Positions 52,873 to 61,886 of a stretch of DNA of 64,000 nt are shown here, in pieces. Origin of the DNA: DASZUK01 sp035547695 (lineage in GTDB: Bacteria > Actinomycetota > Acidimicrobiia > Acidimicrobiales > RAAP-2). Below the pieces are notes generated by a model. That model saw only the letters and a list, made by a program, of their open reading frames with translations. It was not told where the DNA came from and ran no database searches. Every line of letters begins with the position of its first letter. Within the stretch, counting starts at the first letter, position 1. The DNA lies in assembly GCA_035547695.1 (NCBI GenBank), contig DASZUK010000050.1, positions 1 to 64,000 on the forward strand, given 5' to 3'. Both the position numbers and the translations under genes were made by a program.

Positions 52873-55716
52873 ATGACCCAGTTCCTCACCCTCCTGGTCG
52901 GTGGGATCGTGGCCGGGGGGCTGTACAGCCTCCTGGCCACCGGCCTCACCCTGACCTACTCGACGTCGGGCATCTTCAACTTCGGCCACGGGGCCATCGC
53001 CTTCACGTCGGCCTTCCTCTATTACCAGTTGCACACCGGCCAGCACTGGCCGATCCTGCCCGCGGCGGCGGTGGCGATCCTCGTCTTCGCCCCCCTGCTC
53101 GGGTTCATCCTGGACAAGCTGATCTTCCACCCGCTGGCCGACGCCGACGAGGTGACGAAGATCATCGCCTCGGTCGGCGTCCTGATCGCCCTGCCGGCCA
53201 TCGCCTACTTCGTCGTCCAGATCCTGGTCAACGACGTCCACCTGTCCATCCCGACAGGCGCCCAGCTCTTCCTCCCGCCCGGTGTCGGCCCGACCCCGCC
53301 GGACCACTTCAGCATCGGCGGCGGGGCGACCGTCTCCAGCGACCAGTTGATCGTGCTGGGCTCCGCCGTGGTGGCGGCGCTCCTGCTGTGGCTGCTGCTC
53401 CGCCACACCCAGACCGGCCGGCGCATCCGGGCCACCGTGGACCGCCGCAACCTGGCCGCCATGCGCGGCGTCGACCCGGCCCGGTCGTCGTCCATGGGGT
53501 GGATGATCGGGGCGTTCCTGGCCGGCCTGGTCGGCGTGGTCGGCGCGCCGGTCTTCAACAACCTGTCGGCCGGCACCTACACGCTGATCCTCTTCATCTC
53601 CGCGGCCGCCGCCGTCGCCGGCCGGCTCCGTTCCATCCCCATCGCCTTCGTCGCCGGCATCGCCCTGGGGGTACTGCAGAACCTGGTGGGCGGGTACGCC
53701 TCGTTCGCCCAGTCGATCCCCGGCTTCAGCTCCGCCGTCCCCGGCGTGGCCATGCTGGCCATCCTCATCGTCCTCGGCCGGGACAAGTTCCGCATCGCCG
53801 GGTCGGCCGTCGTGCAGCGGGTCCAGGTGGACCACACCCGCGACCTCCCGCCGTGGCGCCGCGCCGCCCCCTGGGCCGTCGCCACCGTCCTCCTCGTGAT
53901 CTACGTCGTGTGGATCGGGAGCGAGTTCTGGGTCGGCGTGGTGACCGAGGGGCTGGCGTTCGGGCTGATCTTCCTGTCGTTCACCGTCGTCACCGGCCTG
54001 GGCGGCATGGTCAGCCTGGCCCAGGCCGGCTTCGTCACCCTGTCCAGCCTGCTCTTCGGCGTGCTGCTGGCCGACGGCCTGCCGATGTTCCCGGCCATCC
54101 TGCTGGCCATCGCCGCCTCGGCCGTCTGCGGCGTCCTGGTGGCCCTGCCCGCGCTCCGGGTGAACGGGCTGTCGCTCGCCCTCGCCACCTTCGCCGTCGC
54201 CCTCGTCGGCGACGCGGTGCTGTTCCAGTGGCAGAACATGGCCGGGCCGTCCAACCAGGGCTGGAAGATCCCGCGGCCGTCCATCGGCCCGGTCCACCTG
54301 TCGAACATGCCGACGCTGGCCATCTTCCTCCTGGTCATCGTCTTCCTCGTGTCGCTGCTCGTCCGGAACATCGGCCGGTCCCCCACCGGGCGGGCCGTGG
54401 TGGCCGTCCGGGCGTCCGAGGCCGCCGCCATCTCCTCCGGCATCTCCCCGCTGCGGACCAAGCTGGCGCTGTTCGGCATCTCGGCGGCCATCGCCGGCTT
54501 CGGCGGCGTCATGCTCTCCATCTACTTCGGCGGCGCCACCAACGGCGCCACCCCGGCCACCAGCGGACTGATCTGGCTGGCCACCGTGGTGCTGTTCGGC
54601 ATCCGCCGCCCCGCCGGCGCCATCGTCGCCGGCCTCATCACCGCCCTGTCGCCGGCCATCATCAACGGCGGGTTCCACTTCTCGTTCCTGCCGTCGTTCC
54701 TGTCCTGGAACGGCACCAAGTCCCAGTGGATCCCCCAGATCCTGTTCGGCCTCGGCGCCATCCAGATGGCCCGTTACCCGCAGGGGTCCTTCGCCCTCTT
54801 CGCTGAAGGCCGCTACGAGCGGCGGCAGAAGCGCAAGGCCGCCCAGGCGGCGAAGGCCGCAACGGCCGCCCAGGCGGCAACGGCGGCGGCTGCCGCCGCA
54901 CCGTCCTCGCCGGCGGTGGCCGGGGCCGGCGGCGGCGGGGTTCCGGCGGCCGCGGCGCTGGGCGACCGGGCGGCCCGGACAGTGGTCCCCCTGCCGGCCC
55001 CGCCGTCGGTGAGCGGCCCGGTCCCCGACGACGCCGTCCTCGTGCTGCGGGACATCGACGCCGGCTACGGCGACGTGGAGGTGCTGCACGGGGTCACCCT
55101 GGCCCTCGCCCGCGGGTCGGTGGTGGCCCTGGTCGGCGCCAACGGCGCCGGGAAGTCGACGCTGTGCTCGGTGATCTGCGGCCAGGTCCGCCAGCAGGGG
55201 GGCACGGTCACCTTCGCCGGCCGCGACATCTCCAACAGCCCGACCTACCGGCGGGCCCGCAACGGCGTGGTGGTCGCCCCGGAGTCCCGCGGCATCTTCC
55301 CGGGGCTGACGGTGACCGAGAACCTGGGCGTCTGGCTGAACAAGGACACCGAGGTCGAGCAGGTCTTCGAGCGGTTCCCGTCGCTGGCCGCCCGCCGGCA
55401 CCTCGCGGCCGGCAACCTCTCCGGGGGCGAGCAGCAGATGCTGGCGCTCGGCGCCATGCTGGTCCGCCCACCGGACGTCCTGGTGGTGGACGAGCCGACC
55501 CTCGGCCTGGCCCCCATGGTGGTCCGCGGCGTCCTCGACGTGATCGGCGAGCTCCGGTCCCGGGGGGTGGCCATCTTCGTGGTCGAGGAGAAGGCCAGGG
55601 ACGTCCTGTCGGTGGCCGATACCGTGGCGATCATGTCCCGTGGCCGGCTGACGTGGGTCGGGGACTCGGCGGACGTGACGAGCACACTGATGGAGGCGGC
55701 GTACCTTGGCAGTTGA
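52873..55716 (+). CDS. Fused LivH-LivM-LivF ABC transporter
   Basis: 947 residues joining three normally separate subunits. Residues 1-~305 are LivH-like permease (GGLYSLLATGLTLTYSTSGIFNFGHGAIAF, multiple membrane helices). Residues ~330-645 are LivM-like permease (GLAFGLIFLSFTVVTGLGGMVSLAQAGFV). Residues ~650-705 form an Ala-rich linker. Residues ~715-947 are the LivF-like ATPase: Walker A GANGAGKST near residue 755, signature NLSGGEQQM, Walker B VLVVDEP. The second ATPase (LivG) is encoded at 58048 on the other strand. It imports the ligand of the upstream receptor. The next SDR gene starts inside its last codons. Confidence 0.93.
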   Translation: MTQFLTLLVGGIVAGGLYSLLATGLTLTYSTSGIFNFGHGAIAFTSAFLYYQLHTGQHWPILPAAAVAILVFAPLLGFILDKLIFHPLADADEVTKIIASVGVLIALPAIAYFVVQILVNDVHLSIPTGAQLFLPPGVGPTPPDHFSIGGGATVSSDQLIVLGSAVVAALLLWLLLRHTQTGRRIRATVDRRNLAAMRGVDPARSSSMGWMIGAFLAGLVGVVGAPVFNNLSAGTYTLILFISAAAAVAGRLRSIPIAFVAGIALGVLQNLVGGYASFAQSIPGFSSAVPGVAMLAILIVLGRDKFRIAGSAVVQRVQVDHTRDLPPWRRAAPWAVATVLLVIYVVWIGSEFWVGVVTEGLAFGLIFLSFTVVTGLGGMVSLAQAGFVTLSSLLFGVLLADGLPMFPAILLAIAASAVCGVLVALPALRVNGLSLALATFAVALVGDAVLFQWQNMAGPSNQGWKIPRPSIGPVHLSNMPTLAIFLLVIVFLVSLLVRNIGRSPTGRAVVAVRASEAAAISSGISPLRTKLALFGISAAIAGFGGVMLSIYFGGATNGATPATSGLIWLATVVLFGIRRPAGAIVAGLITALSPAIINGGFHFSFLPSFLSWNGTKSQWIPQILFGLGAIQMARYPQGSFALFAEGRYERRQKRKAAQAAKAATAAQAATAAAAAAPSSPAVAGAGGGGVPAAAALGDRAARTVVPLPAPPSVSGPVPDDAVLVLRDIDAGYGDVEVLHGVTLALARGSVVALVGANGAGKSTLCSVICGQVRQQGGTVTFAGRDISNSPTYRRARNGVVVAPESRGIFPGLTVTENLGVWLNKDTEVEQVFERFPSLAARRHLAAGNLSGGEQQMLALGAMLVRPPDVLVVDEPTLGLAPMVVRGVLDVIGELRSRGVAIFVVEEKARDVLSVADTVAIMSRGRLTWVGDSADVTSTLMEAAYLGS

Positions 55717-56527
55717 GGCGGCCGGCCGGCTGGCCGGCAAGGTGGCGATCGTGACCGGGGCGGCCGGCGGCATCGGGGCGGCCTGCGCCGCCGGGCTGGC
55801 GGCCGCCGGCGCCGCCGTGGTGGCGGCCGACATGGACGGCGCGGCGGCCGGGCGGACGGCCGAGGGGATCGTGGCCGCCGGCGGCACCGCCGTGGGGGTC
55901 GAGGTCGACGTGGCCGACGAGTCGTCGGTGGCCGCCCTGCACGACACGGCCTGCCGGGAGCTCGGCGGGGTCGACATCCTCCACAACAACGCCGCCGCCA
56001 CCCAGCTCGCCGGCCGCGACGGGCTGGTGGGCGACGTCGACCGCGGCGACTGGGACCGGGCCTTCGCCGTGAACCTGACCTCCATGATGCTGACCACCCG
56101 GCAGGTGGTCCCGACGATGGTGGCCCGCGGCGGCGGCTGCATCGTCAACACCTCCTCGGGCGTCACCCACGGCGGCCAGGACCGGGAGACGGCCTACGCC
56201 GCATCGAAGGCCGGGGTGGAGATGCTGACGCGGATGACCGCCACCCAGTACGGCCGGGCCGGCATCCGGTGCAACGCCGTCTCCCCCGGGGTGATCGTCC
56301 ACGACGGCAACCGGGACCTGATGCCGCCCGACCACCTGGAGGTCTTCCGCCGGCACACCCTGCTGCCGCGGCTCGGCCACCCCGGCGACATCGCCGCCGT
56401 CGTGGTCTTCCTGGCCTCCGACGACGCCTCGTTCATCACCGGCCAGGTGCTCACCGTCGACGGCGGCCTGCACACCGCGGTGACGTTCAACGCCGACCTC
56501 AACGACCTCGGGTCCGGCCGGCCGTGA
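55706..56527 (+). CDS. Short-chain dehydrogenase/reductase
   Basis: 273 residues from a TTG that overlaps the transporter stop, with GGAGGCGGCG just upstream. TGAAGGIG cofactor motif, NNAA, Ser-containing NTSSG, YAASKAGVEM and the ending LTVDGGL mark a classical SDR, closely similar to the one at 50488. As it is co-transcribed with uptake genes it may act early, for instance as a dihydrodiol or alcohol dehydrogenase. Confidence 0.88.
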   Translation: MAVEAAGRLAGKVAIVTGAAGGIGAACAAGLAAAGAAVVAADMDGAAAGRTAEGIVAAGGTAVGVEVDVADESSVAALHDTACRELGGVDILHNNAAATQLAGRDGLVGDVDRGDWDRAFAVNLTSMMLTTRQVVPTMVARGGGCIVNTSSGVTHGGQDRETAYAASKAGVEMLTRMTATQYGRAGIRCNAVSPGVIVHDGNRDLMPPDHLEVFRRHTLLPRLGHPGDIAAVVVFLASDDASFITGQVLTVDGGLHTAVTFNADLNDLGSGRP

Positions 56528-57222
56528 CGGCGACGGCCACCGGGCCCGGGGCCACCGGCTCCGCCGGGACCACCACGGCCATCGTCCTGGTCACCCCCGG
56601 GCCCGCCTGGGACCTCGCCGTGCTCCGCCGCGAGGTGGCCGCCCGGTCGGCCGCCGCCGGCGACGTCCGGGTGGAGGTGGTGGGGGCCATCGACGACGGG
56701 CCCGACTTCGGCGCCACCTGGCGGGCGGCGGTGGAGCTGCACGGCCCGGCCGACGCCGTCGACGGGGTCCTGGCCGGGCTGGCCGGGCTGCCCGCCGGCC
56801 TGGTCGACGCCGGGAGCTCGGCCATCGTGGTGGGCACCGACCACACCGTGTTCGAGCGGCCCCCGGCACCGGCGGCGGACCACGTCCGCCTGTACTACGC
56901 CCTGTTCCGGCTGCCCGGTGCCGCCCAGGCGGACTTCTCGGCGCACTGGCGGGAGGTCCACGGCCCGGCCGTCCTGGACAGCCCCTACCCGCGGACCTAC
57001 CAGCAGCTCCATGGCGACCCGGACCGGACGGCGGCCGCCTGTCGGAAGGCCGGGTTCGGGGTGGACGACGTCGCCGGGATCGCCCACGAGCGGTTCGTCT
57101 CCCCCGACAGCCTCACCGAGGCGGTGGCGGACACCGCCCTGGACGACGAGCGGGCAGACGTCCTGCTGTTCTCCGACGGCTCCCGCAACCGCGGGGTCCT
57201 CACTCGGCCCGGCGCCGCCTGA
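56524..57222 (+). CDS. EthD-domain protein, two-domain form
   Basis: 232 residues from the GTG overlapping the SDR stop. The C-terminal half has LYYALFRLPGAAQADFSAHWREVHGPAV, the EthD signature; the N-terminal half (DFGATWRAAVELHGPADAVDGV) matches the N-terminal half of the protein at 33686. It is the last gene of the transporter operon. Its 3' end overlaps the convergent GntR gene by 23 bp. Confidence 0.75.
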   Translation: MTATATGPGATGSAGTTTAIVLVTPGPAWDLAVLRREVAARSAAAGDVRVEVVGAIDDGPDFGATWRAAVELHGPADAVDGVLAGLAGLPAGLVDAGSSAIVVGTDHTVFERPPAPAADHVRLYYALFRLPGAAQADFSAHWREVHGPAVLDSPYPRTYQQLHGDPDRTAAACRKAGFGVDDVAGIAHERFVSPDSLTEAVADTALDDERADVLLFSDGSRNRGVLTRPGAA

Positions 57223-57973
57223 CCCCGCCGCCGGCCCCGCCGGACCCACCGGTGGCCGACCCGATCCAGGGGGCCATGGCCTGGACGTGGCGCATCATCC
57301 GGTGCCGGGCCAGCGCCCGGTCGCCGGCGACGACGGCCTCGATGATGGCGATGTGGGCCTGGTGGGCGTCGAGGGCGCGGCGGCGCAGCTCCTCGGTCGA
57401 CCCCTCCCGGTAGCGCTGGGTGGCGTGCAGGGAGGTGAGCTGGGCGAGCACCTCGACGAAGAGCCGGATGACCTCGTTCTGGCCGGCCTCGGCGATGAGG
57501 ACGTGGATGCGGTCGAGCCCGGGATCGGGCAGCGGGGCGATGCTCTCGATCACCTCCAGCTCCCCGTCGAGCGCCGCCCGCAGCCCCTTGATGGAGTCCT
57601 CGGTGATCATCTCCGCCGCCAGGTCGACGGCGGTGAGCTCGATGGCCATGCGGGCCTCGAAGAGCTTCTCGCTCGGCACGTGCTTGTGCTCCAGCAGCAG
57701 GGCCACCGACCGGACCACCGCCTGGCCGTTGGGCTCGGTGACCACCAGGCCGCCGCCGGGACCGCGGCGCATGCGGGCCACCTCGTGGTGCTCGAGCAGC
57801 CGGATCGCCTCCCGGAGCACCGCCCGGCTGACGCCGAACCGGTCCAACAGGGCCGGTTCCGAGCCCAGCACCTGCCCGACCGGCCACCCGAGGTCGATGA
57901 TCTCCTGCTCGATCTCCCGGGCCAGCCCCTCCGCCAGCTTTTCGGCGCCCTCGGCGTGCTTCTTGGTCGGCAT
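57200..57973 (-). CDS. GntR-family regulator of the FCD (FadR) class
   Basis: 257 residues. The N-terminal winged helix has GQVLGSEPALLDRFGVSRAVLREAIRLLEHHEVARMRRGPGGGLVV, the GntR pattern. The C-terminal FCD domain (~residues 95-235) has the Asp/His ligand-binding helices (DPGLDRIHVLIAEAG, HQAHIAIIEAVVAGDRALARHRMMRH). FCD regulators usually repress catabolic genes until a pathway acid binds. It is the only dedicated transcription factor visible in the chromosomal cluster, and an operator-like motif lies 24 bp before its ATG, so autoregulation and control of the cluster are plausible. Confidence 0.9.
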   Translation of the reverse strand: MPTKKHAEGAEKLAEGLAREIEQEIIDLGWPVGQVLGSEPALLDRFGVSRAVLREAIRLLEHHEVARMRRGPGGGLVVTEPNGQAVVRSVALLLEHKHVPSEKLFEARMAIELTAVDLAAEMITEDSIKGLRAALDGELEVIESIAPLPDPGLDRIHVLIAEAGQNEVIRLFVEVLAQLTSLHATQRYREGSTEELRRRALDAHQAHIAIIEAVVAGDRALARHRMMRHVQAMAPWIGSATGGSGGAGGGVRRRRAE

Positions 57974-57996
57974 TGGGGTCCTCCAGAGGAGCAGAA

Positions 57997-58011
57997 GTAG
58001 GGTACTTTATC
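57997..58011. promoter_or_regulatory. Operator-like motif before the GntR gene
   Basis: AGTAG-GGTA-CTTTAT at 57997-58011 is a near copy of the cluster motif, with GGTA instead of GATA in the centre, upstream of the minus-strand regulator gene. Confidence 0.55.
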
Positions 58012-58047
58012 GCGAGCGCATCCCGGCCCGACCCGCCGACATGTCCG

Positions 58048-58848
58048 TTATCCCAGATAGGACGACTGGACGGCCTCGTTGGCCCGCACCTCGGCCGGCG
58101 GTCCGATGGCCAGGACGCTGCCGAGGTTCAGCACCAGTACCCGTGTGGCCACCCGCATCACCAGCCCCACGTCGTGCTCCACCAGGAGGACCGAGCAGCC
58201 CTCCTCCTTGCGGACCAGTTCGATGGCGCCGGTGAGCTTCTCGGCTTCGGCCTCGCTGACCCCCGAGGTCGGCTCGTCCAGCAGGAGCACCCGGGCGCCG
58301 TCCACGATGGCCCGGCCGAACTCCAGCATCCGGGCCTGCCCGATCGGCAGCACGCCCGCCGGGACGGCGGCGAGCCCCTCGAGGCCGCAGAGGGCCATGA
58401 CCTCCCGCACCCGTTGCCGGCGGTCCCGCTCCCGGTGCCGCCGGGCCGGGAGGGCGACGGCGTCCGCCAGCATCCCGCCGCCGCCGCCCCGCCACTCCTG
58501 GGCCAGCAGCAGGTTCTCCTCCACCGACAGTGTGCCGATGACCTGCTGGCGTTGGAACGTCCGCCGCAGGCCGTGGCGGGCCCGCCACAGCGGCGTCCGG
58601 TCCGTGGCGTCCGCGCCACCGATGTGGATGGTCCCGGCCGAGCTCTTCCGGAAGCCGGAGATGACGTCGAAAAGGGTGGTCTTTCCGGCCCCGTTCGGGC
58701 CGATAATGCCCAGCAGCTCGCCCTGCCCGACGTCGAATGACACGTCGGACAGGGCGGAGATCCCGCCGATCCTGACGGTGACGCCGTTGACCGCCAGGCC
58801 GGGGGCGTCGCCACGGCCGGCATGGGCCACATGCCCGGTGCCGGTCAC
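58048..58848 (-). CDS. livG: Branched-chain-type ABC transporter ATPase LivG
   Basis: 266 residues from the GTG at 58848 overlapping the dioxygenase beta stop. Walker A GPNGAGKTT is near residue 53, with the LivG insertion (TPLWRARHGLRRTFQRQQVIGTLSVEENLLLAQ) and Walker B VLLLDEPTSGVSEAE; the signature loop reads LPIGQARMLEFGRAI, a degenerate form of LSGGQ. It should pair with the fused LivH-LivM-LivF protein encoded on the opposite strand. It is the last gene of the ring-cleavage operon, which ties uptake to catabolism. Confidence 0.9.
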   Translation of the reverse strand: MTGTGHVAHAGRGDAPGLAVNGVTVRIGGISALSDVSFDVGQGELLGIIGPNGAGKTTLFDVISGFRKSSAGTIHIGGADATDRTPLWRARHGLRRTFQRQQVIGTLSVEENLLLAQEWRGGGGGMLADAVALPARRHRERDRRQRVREVMALCGLEGLAAVPAGVLPIGQARMLEFGRAIVDGARVLLLDEPTSGVSEAEAEKLTGAIELVRKEEGCSVLLVEHDVGLVMRVATRVLVLNLGSVLAIGPPAEVRANEAVQSSYLG

Positions 58849-59372
58849 AGGAAGGTGCTCAGGTTCTTGGACGGCAGGACGTTGTGGGCGAGGACCACCC
58901 GGCGCCGGGCCAGCCGCAGGCCCTGGCCGGTCCGGCGGAGGAGGTCCCGGCGGCGGCCGAAGAGGACGTCGCTGCCGTGCTCGCCCCGGCTCCGGTAGTT
59001 GACGATCGACGAGTGCACCACGTACTCCCCCTCGTGCTCGGTGGTCTCGACCTCGACGTTGCCCACCACGTGCAGGTGCCTGGTCGGCGGGTCCTCCGCC
59101 CAGGCGCTGTCGCTCGTGAACCGCAGGACCCGCAGCCGAAGCTGCCGGAGGTCGTCGTCGAAGTAGGCCATCCGGTCGGGGCCGTACGCCCCGGCCGGGT
59201 CCCGACGGTAGCGGTTCTCGATCCCCGGCACCCAGTAGTGGACGTCGTCGGTGAGCAGCTCCAGCCACTCCTCGTAGCGCTCCTCGTCCAGCAGCCGGGC
59301 CTCGCGGAACAAGAACGCCGCCACCTCGGCTCCCAGGGCGACGTCGACGGCGGCGGTGGCCGGCCCCGTCAC
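58845..59372 (-). CDS. Ring-hydroxylating dioxygenase beta subunit
   Basis: 175 residues from the GTG overlapping the alpha-subunit stop. It has the NTF2-like fold of small dioxygenase subunits: EVAAFLFREARLLDEERYEEWLELLTDDVHYWVPGIENRYRRD, TRHLHVVGNVEV and RSRGEHGSDVLFGRRRDLLRRTG. It stabilises the catalytic alpha subunit in an alpha3beta3 enzyme. It lies between the alpha subunit and LivG genes with 4-bp overlaps. Confidence 0.92.
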   Translation of the reverse strand: MTGPATAAVDVALGAEVAAFLFREARLLDEERYEEWLELLTDDVHYWVPGIENRYRRDPAGAYGPDRMAYFDDDLRQLRLRVLRFTSDSAWAEDPPTRHLHVVGNVEVETTEHEGEYVVHSSIVNYRSRGEHGSDVLFGRRRDLLRRTGQGLRLARRRVVLAHNVLPSKNLSTFL

Positions 59373-60667
59373 CGGGACGCCCCGACGTCGGCCCAGGTCG
59401 GGGCGCAGAGGAGGTCGGCCCACCGGGCGTAGAAGGCCCGCTGGTTGGCGTCGTTGATCTGGCCCCGGTTGACGTTGCCGGGCAGCTCCGGATGGTCGGT
59501 CTCGCTGTGGAGCCGCAGCCCGTAGTGGAGGCGCTGCCGCCGGGTGACGAACCCGGCGCTCGTCTGGGTGACCCCCTCCCAGTTCTCGCCGTCGTCCATC
59601 TCGAACAGGCCCGACGGCGAGAACGTCAGCATGGCGCCGCGCCGGTAGGCCTCCTTCAGCTCGTCCGGCATGGCACGGTTGACGAGCACCCAGGTCTGCA
59701 GCACGGTGGTGCCCGGCCCCTTGGGGTGCCACGTCCGGAAGGTGTTCTGCCCGGGCAGGAACGAGAACGTCGGGAAGACGTTGGCGGACGAGATGGCACC
59801 GGTCATCCGGGCCCGCAGGGCCCCCAGCCGCTCGGCCATCGCCGCCTCCTGCTCCCGCAGGTACCGGGTGATGGACCGGTCCCCCAGGGTGGCGGCGTTG
59901 CCGACCAGGTCGAGGTTGAACTCCCACCCGTGGCCGTTAACGTTGACGGCGTACGAGTCCGGGTCGGCGGCCAGGGCGGGGACGCTCTTGTCGAACAGCG
60001 CCCGGGCCGCCGCCTCGTGGGTCCAGCCGGCGTGGAGGGCGTCGCCGGCGAAGTTCTCCGCCGCCACCTTCCAGTTGCAGTGCAGGACCGAGCGGATGGA
60101 GCCGCCGACGAACTCGGTCCCACCCTCGTCGTTGTCGAGGACCACGTCCAGGTACCACCGGAAGTCGCCGAGGTAGTCGTCCAGGGACGGCGCGTCCGGG
60201 TCGAAGGTGGCGAAGACCAGCCCCTTGTAGCCGTCGACGGCCGCCGCCGGGGCCAGCCCGATGTCGTCGAGGCTGAACCCGGGGGTGGACTGGTAGGCCT
60301 CCGCCTCGTACATGCCGCGCAGCCGGCCGTCGAGGCCGAAGGACCACCCGTGGTAGTTGCAGACGAACCCGCGGGCCTGGCCCGCCTCGGCGTGGCAGAG
60401 CCGGTTGCCCCGGTGCGGGCAGGAGTTCAGGAACACCCGCACCGCCCCCTGCCGGTCCCGCACCACCAGTACCTCGTCCTCGCCCATCCAGGTGGTGAGG
60501 AACGAGCCCGGGTCCGGCACCTGCGACTCGTGGGCCACGAACAGCCAGCACCGGGCGAAGATCCGCTCCAGCTCCAGCTCGTAGAGGTCGCGGTCCCAGA
60601 ACACCCGCCGGCTGACCGTGCCGCCTTCCACGTCGACCAGGCTGCGGATCTCCTCCGGGCCGGTCAC
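59369..60667 (-). CDS. Ring-hydroxylating dioxygenase alpha subunit (Rieske oxygenase)
   Basis: 432 residues from the GTG at 60667. The Rieske [2Fe-2S] site is Cys83-x-His85 and Cys103-x2-His106 (CPHRGNRLC, CNYHGW). The mononuclear iron site has the bridging Asp209 and ligands His212 and His217 (ENFAGDALHAGWTH). The enzyme should add O2 across an aromatic ring to give a cis-dihydrodiol, using electrons from the ferredoxin encoded upstream. No ferredoxin reductase gene is visible, so a generic host reductase is probably used. The aromatic substrate cannot be read from the sequence. Confidence 0.94.
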   Translation of the reverse strand: MTGPEEIRSLVDVEGGTVSRRVFWDRDLYELELERIFARCWLFVAHESQVPDPGSFLTTWMGEDEVLVVRDRQGAVRVFLNSCPHRGNRLCHAEAGQARGFVCNYHGWSFGLDGRLRGMYEAEAYQSTPGFSLDDIGLAPAAAVDGYKGLVFATFDPDAPSLDDYLGDFRWYLDVVLDNDEGGTEFVGGSIRSVLHCNWKVAAENFAGDALHAGWTHEAAARALFDKSVPALAADPDSYAVNVNGHGWEFNLDLVGNAATLGDRSITRYLREQEAAMAERLGALRARMTGAISSANVFPTFSFLPGQNTFRTWHPKGPGTTVLQTWVLVNRAMPDELKEAYRRGAMLTFSPSGLFEMDDGENWEGVTQTSAGFVTRRQRLHYGLRLHSETDHPELPGNVNRGQINDANQRAFYARWADLLCAPTWADVGASR

Positions 60668-60999
60668 GACGGCCCACCGGTCACGACGAAGACGTCGCGG
60701 TCGTCCGTCTCCACGACGTAGGTCCGGACGTCCACCTCCGCCGGGTAGCCGAGCGCCTTGCCGGTCGGGACGTGGAACATCCCGAAGTGCACCGGGCAGA
60801 CCACGACGTCGTCCTCCAGGTCCCCTTCGCTGAGGCTGCCGGCCGAGTGGGTGCAGCCGTCGTCGGTGGCGTAGAACCGGCCGTCGATGTTGTAGACGGC
60901 CAGGCAGCCCACCCCGTCCACCTGCACCTGCGCCATCCGCCCCGGCGCCACCTCGTCGACGCCGCACAGGCGGTGCCGGCCGCCGGCCTCGTCGCTCAT
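60664..60999 (-). CDS. Rieske-type ferredoxin
   Basis: 111 residues from the ATG at 60999 inside the end of ligB. Cluster ligands are Cys49-x-His51 (CTHSAGSLSEG) and Cys68-x2-His71 (CPVHFGMF). It has the small-ferredoxin layout of biphenyl/naphthalene dioxygenase systems and would feed electrons to the alpha subunit encoded just downstream with a 4-bp overlap. Confidence 0.93.
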   Translation of the reverse strand: MSDEAGGRHRLCGVDEVAPGRMAQVQVDGVGCLAVYNIDGRFYATDDGCTHSAGSLSEGDLEDDVVVCPVHFGMFHVPTGKALGYPAEVDVRTYVVETDDRDVFVVTGGPS

Positions 61000-61886
61000 G
61001 CCGCCCCTGCCCCGGCCCCTGCCCCTGCCCCTGCCGCCGGCGCTGCCCCTGCCGCCGGCGCGGTGGCGTGTAGCTGGACGAAGCCGAGCCCGGTGATCCA
61101 CTCGGGCACCGCCTGGTAGCCCACGACCTCCCCGGTGGCGCCGGGCACGGCGGCCATGGCGCAGGCGAAGTTCCGTATCTCCAGCGCCCCGTTGCCGCCC
61201 CGGGCCAGCACGTCGGCGTCGTCCAGGGCGCAGAGCCCGCCGAGGTCGCCGGCGACCACCAGGTCCAGGATCTGGCGGTCGAACTCCTCGTTGACCCGGC
61301 CCATCTCGGCGGTCCCGACCCAGTGGCTGATGCCGCCGCTGCCGACGACCACCACCCGCTCGTCCCCGCCGTGGGCCGCCACCGCGTCACCGATCGCCCG
61401 CCCCACCTGCGCCGCCCGTGCCAGGGTGATGAGGGGCTCCACGCCGGAGGCCAGGTACACCGGCACGGTGGCCACCTCGCCGGTGGGGGCCACCACCAAC
61501 CGGTGGGGGATGGCGATGGAGTGGTCCACCGTCAGCGCCTTGGCCACCGCCCAGTCCACCCCGTGGTCGAACCCGTGCCGCATGATGGCCCGGGCCAGGT
61601 CCGGGTTGGTCCGCAACGGCGCCCGGTCGACGCCGGGGAACCGTTCCAGCGGCCCGTCGACGTCCCCGATGCCCAACAGGAACCGGGGAAGGCAGCCCGG
61701 CCCGAACAGCACGTAGTGGTCGGCGCCGACGACGACCGCCGCCGTCGGGTCCAGGGCGGCGAACCGGCGCTGTACCTCGGCGTAGGCGTCCATGACCGCC
61801 TCCCGCTTGGCTGCCGGCGCGGCGTCGGGGGCGGTGAACAGCAGCGGGTCGTGCGGGACCAGGAAGCCGCCGACCACCGTGCTCAC
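60996..61886 (-). CDS. ligB: Class III extradiol ring-cleavage dioxygenase, catalytic (LigB-like) subunit
   Basis: 296 residues from the GTG at 61886. Iron ligands fit His12 (GGFLVPHDP), His57 (VVGADHYVLF) and Glu200/201 (VNEEFDRQ); the catalytic His is His188 (GSGGISHWVG). It opens a catechol-type ring between a hydroxylated and the adjacent carbon. LigA is encoded immediately upstream. The last ~25 residues are an Ala/Gly-rich tail coded by GCCCCT-like repeats that run into the ferredoxin start. It resembles the protocatechuate 4,5-dioxygenase/2,3-dihydroxyphenyl-type family; ring substrate is inferred. Confidence 0.9.
   Translation of the reverse strand: MSTVVGGFLVPHDPLLFTAPDAAPAAKREAVMDAYAEVQRRFAALDPTAAVVVGADHYVLFGPGCLPRFLLGIGDVDGPLERFPGVDRAPLRTNPDLARAIMRHGFDHGVDWAVAKALTVDHSIAIPHRLVVAPTGEVATVPVYLASGVEPLITLARAAQVGRAIGDAVAAHGGDERVVVVGSGGISHWVGTAEMGRVNEEFDRQILDLVVAGDLGGLCALDDADVLARGGNGALEIRNFACAMAAVPGATGEVVGYQAVPEWITGLGFVQLHATAPAAGAAPAAGAGAGAGAGAA

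Noticed and set aside
52771..56166. An 1131-residue open frame on the minus strand across the transporter genes
   Set aside because: It is antisense to the fused transporter, which has clear membrane helices and ATPase motifs. The frame is Gly/Asp/Gln/His-rich with no domain and arises from GC-rich codon bias.
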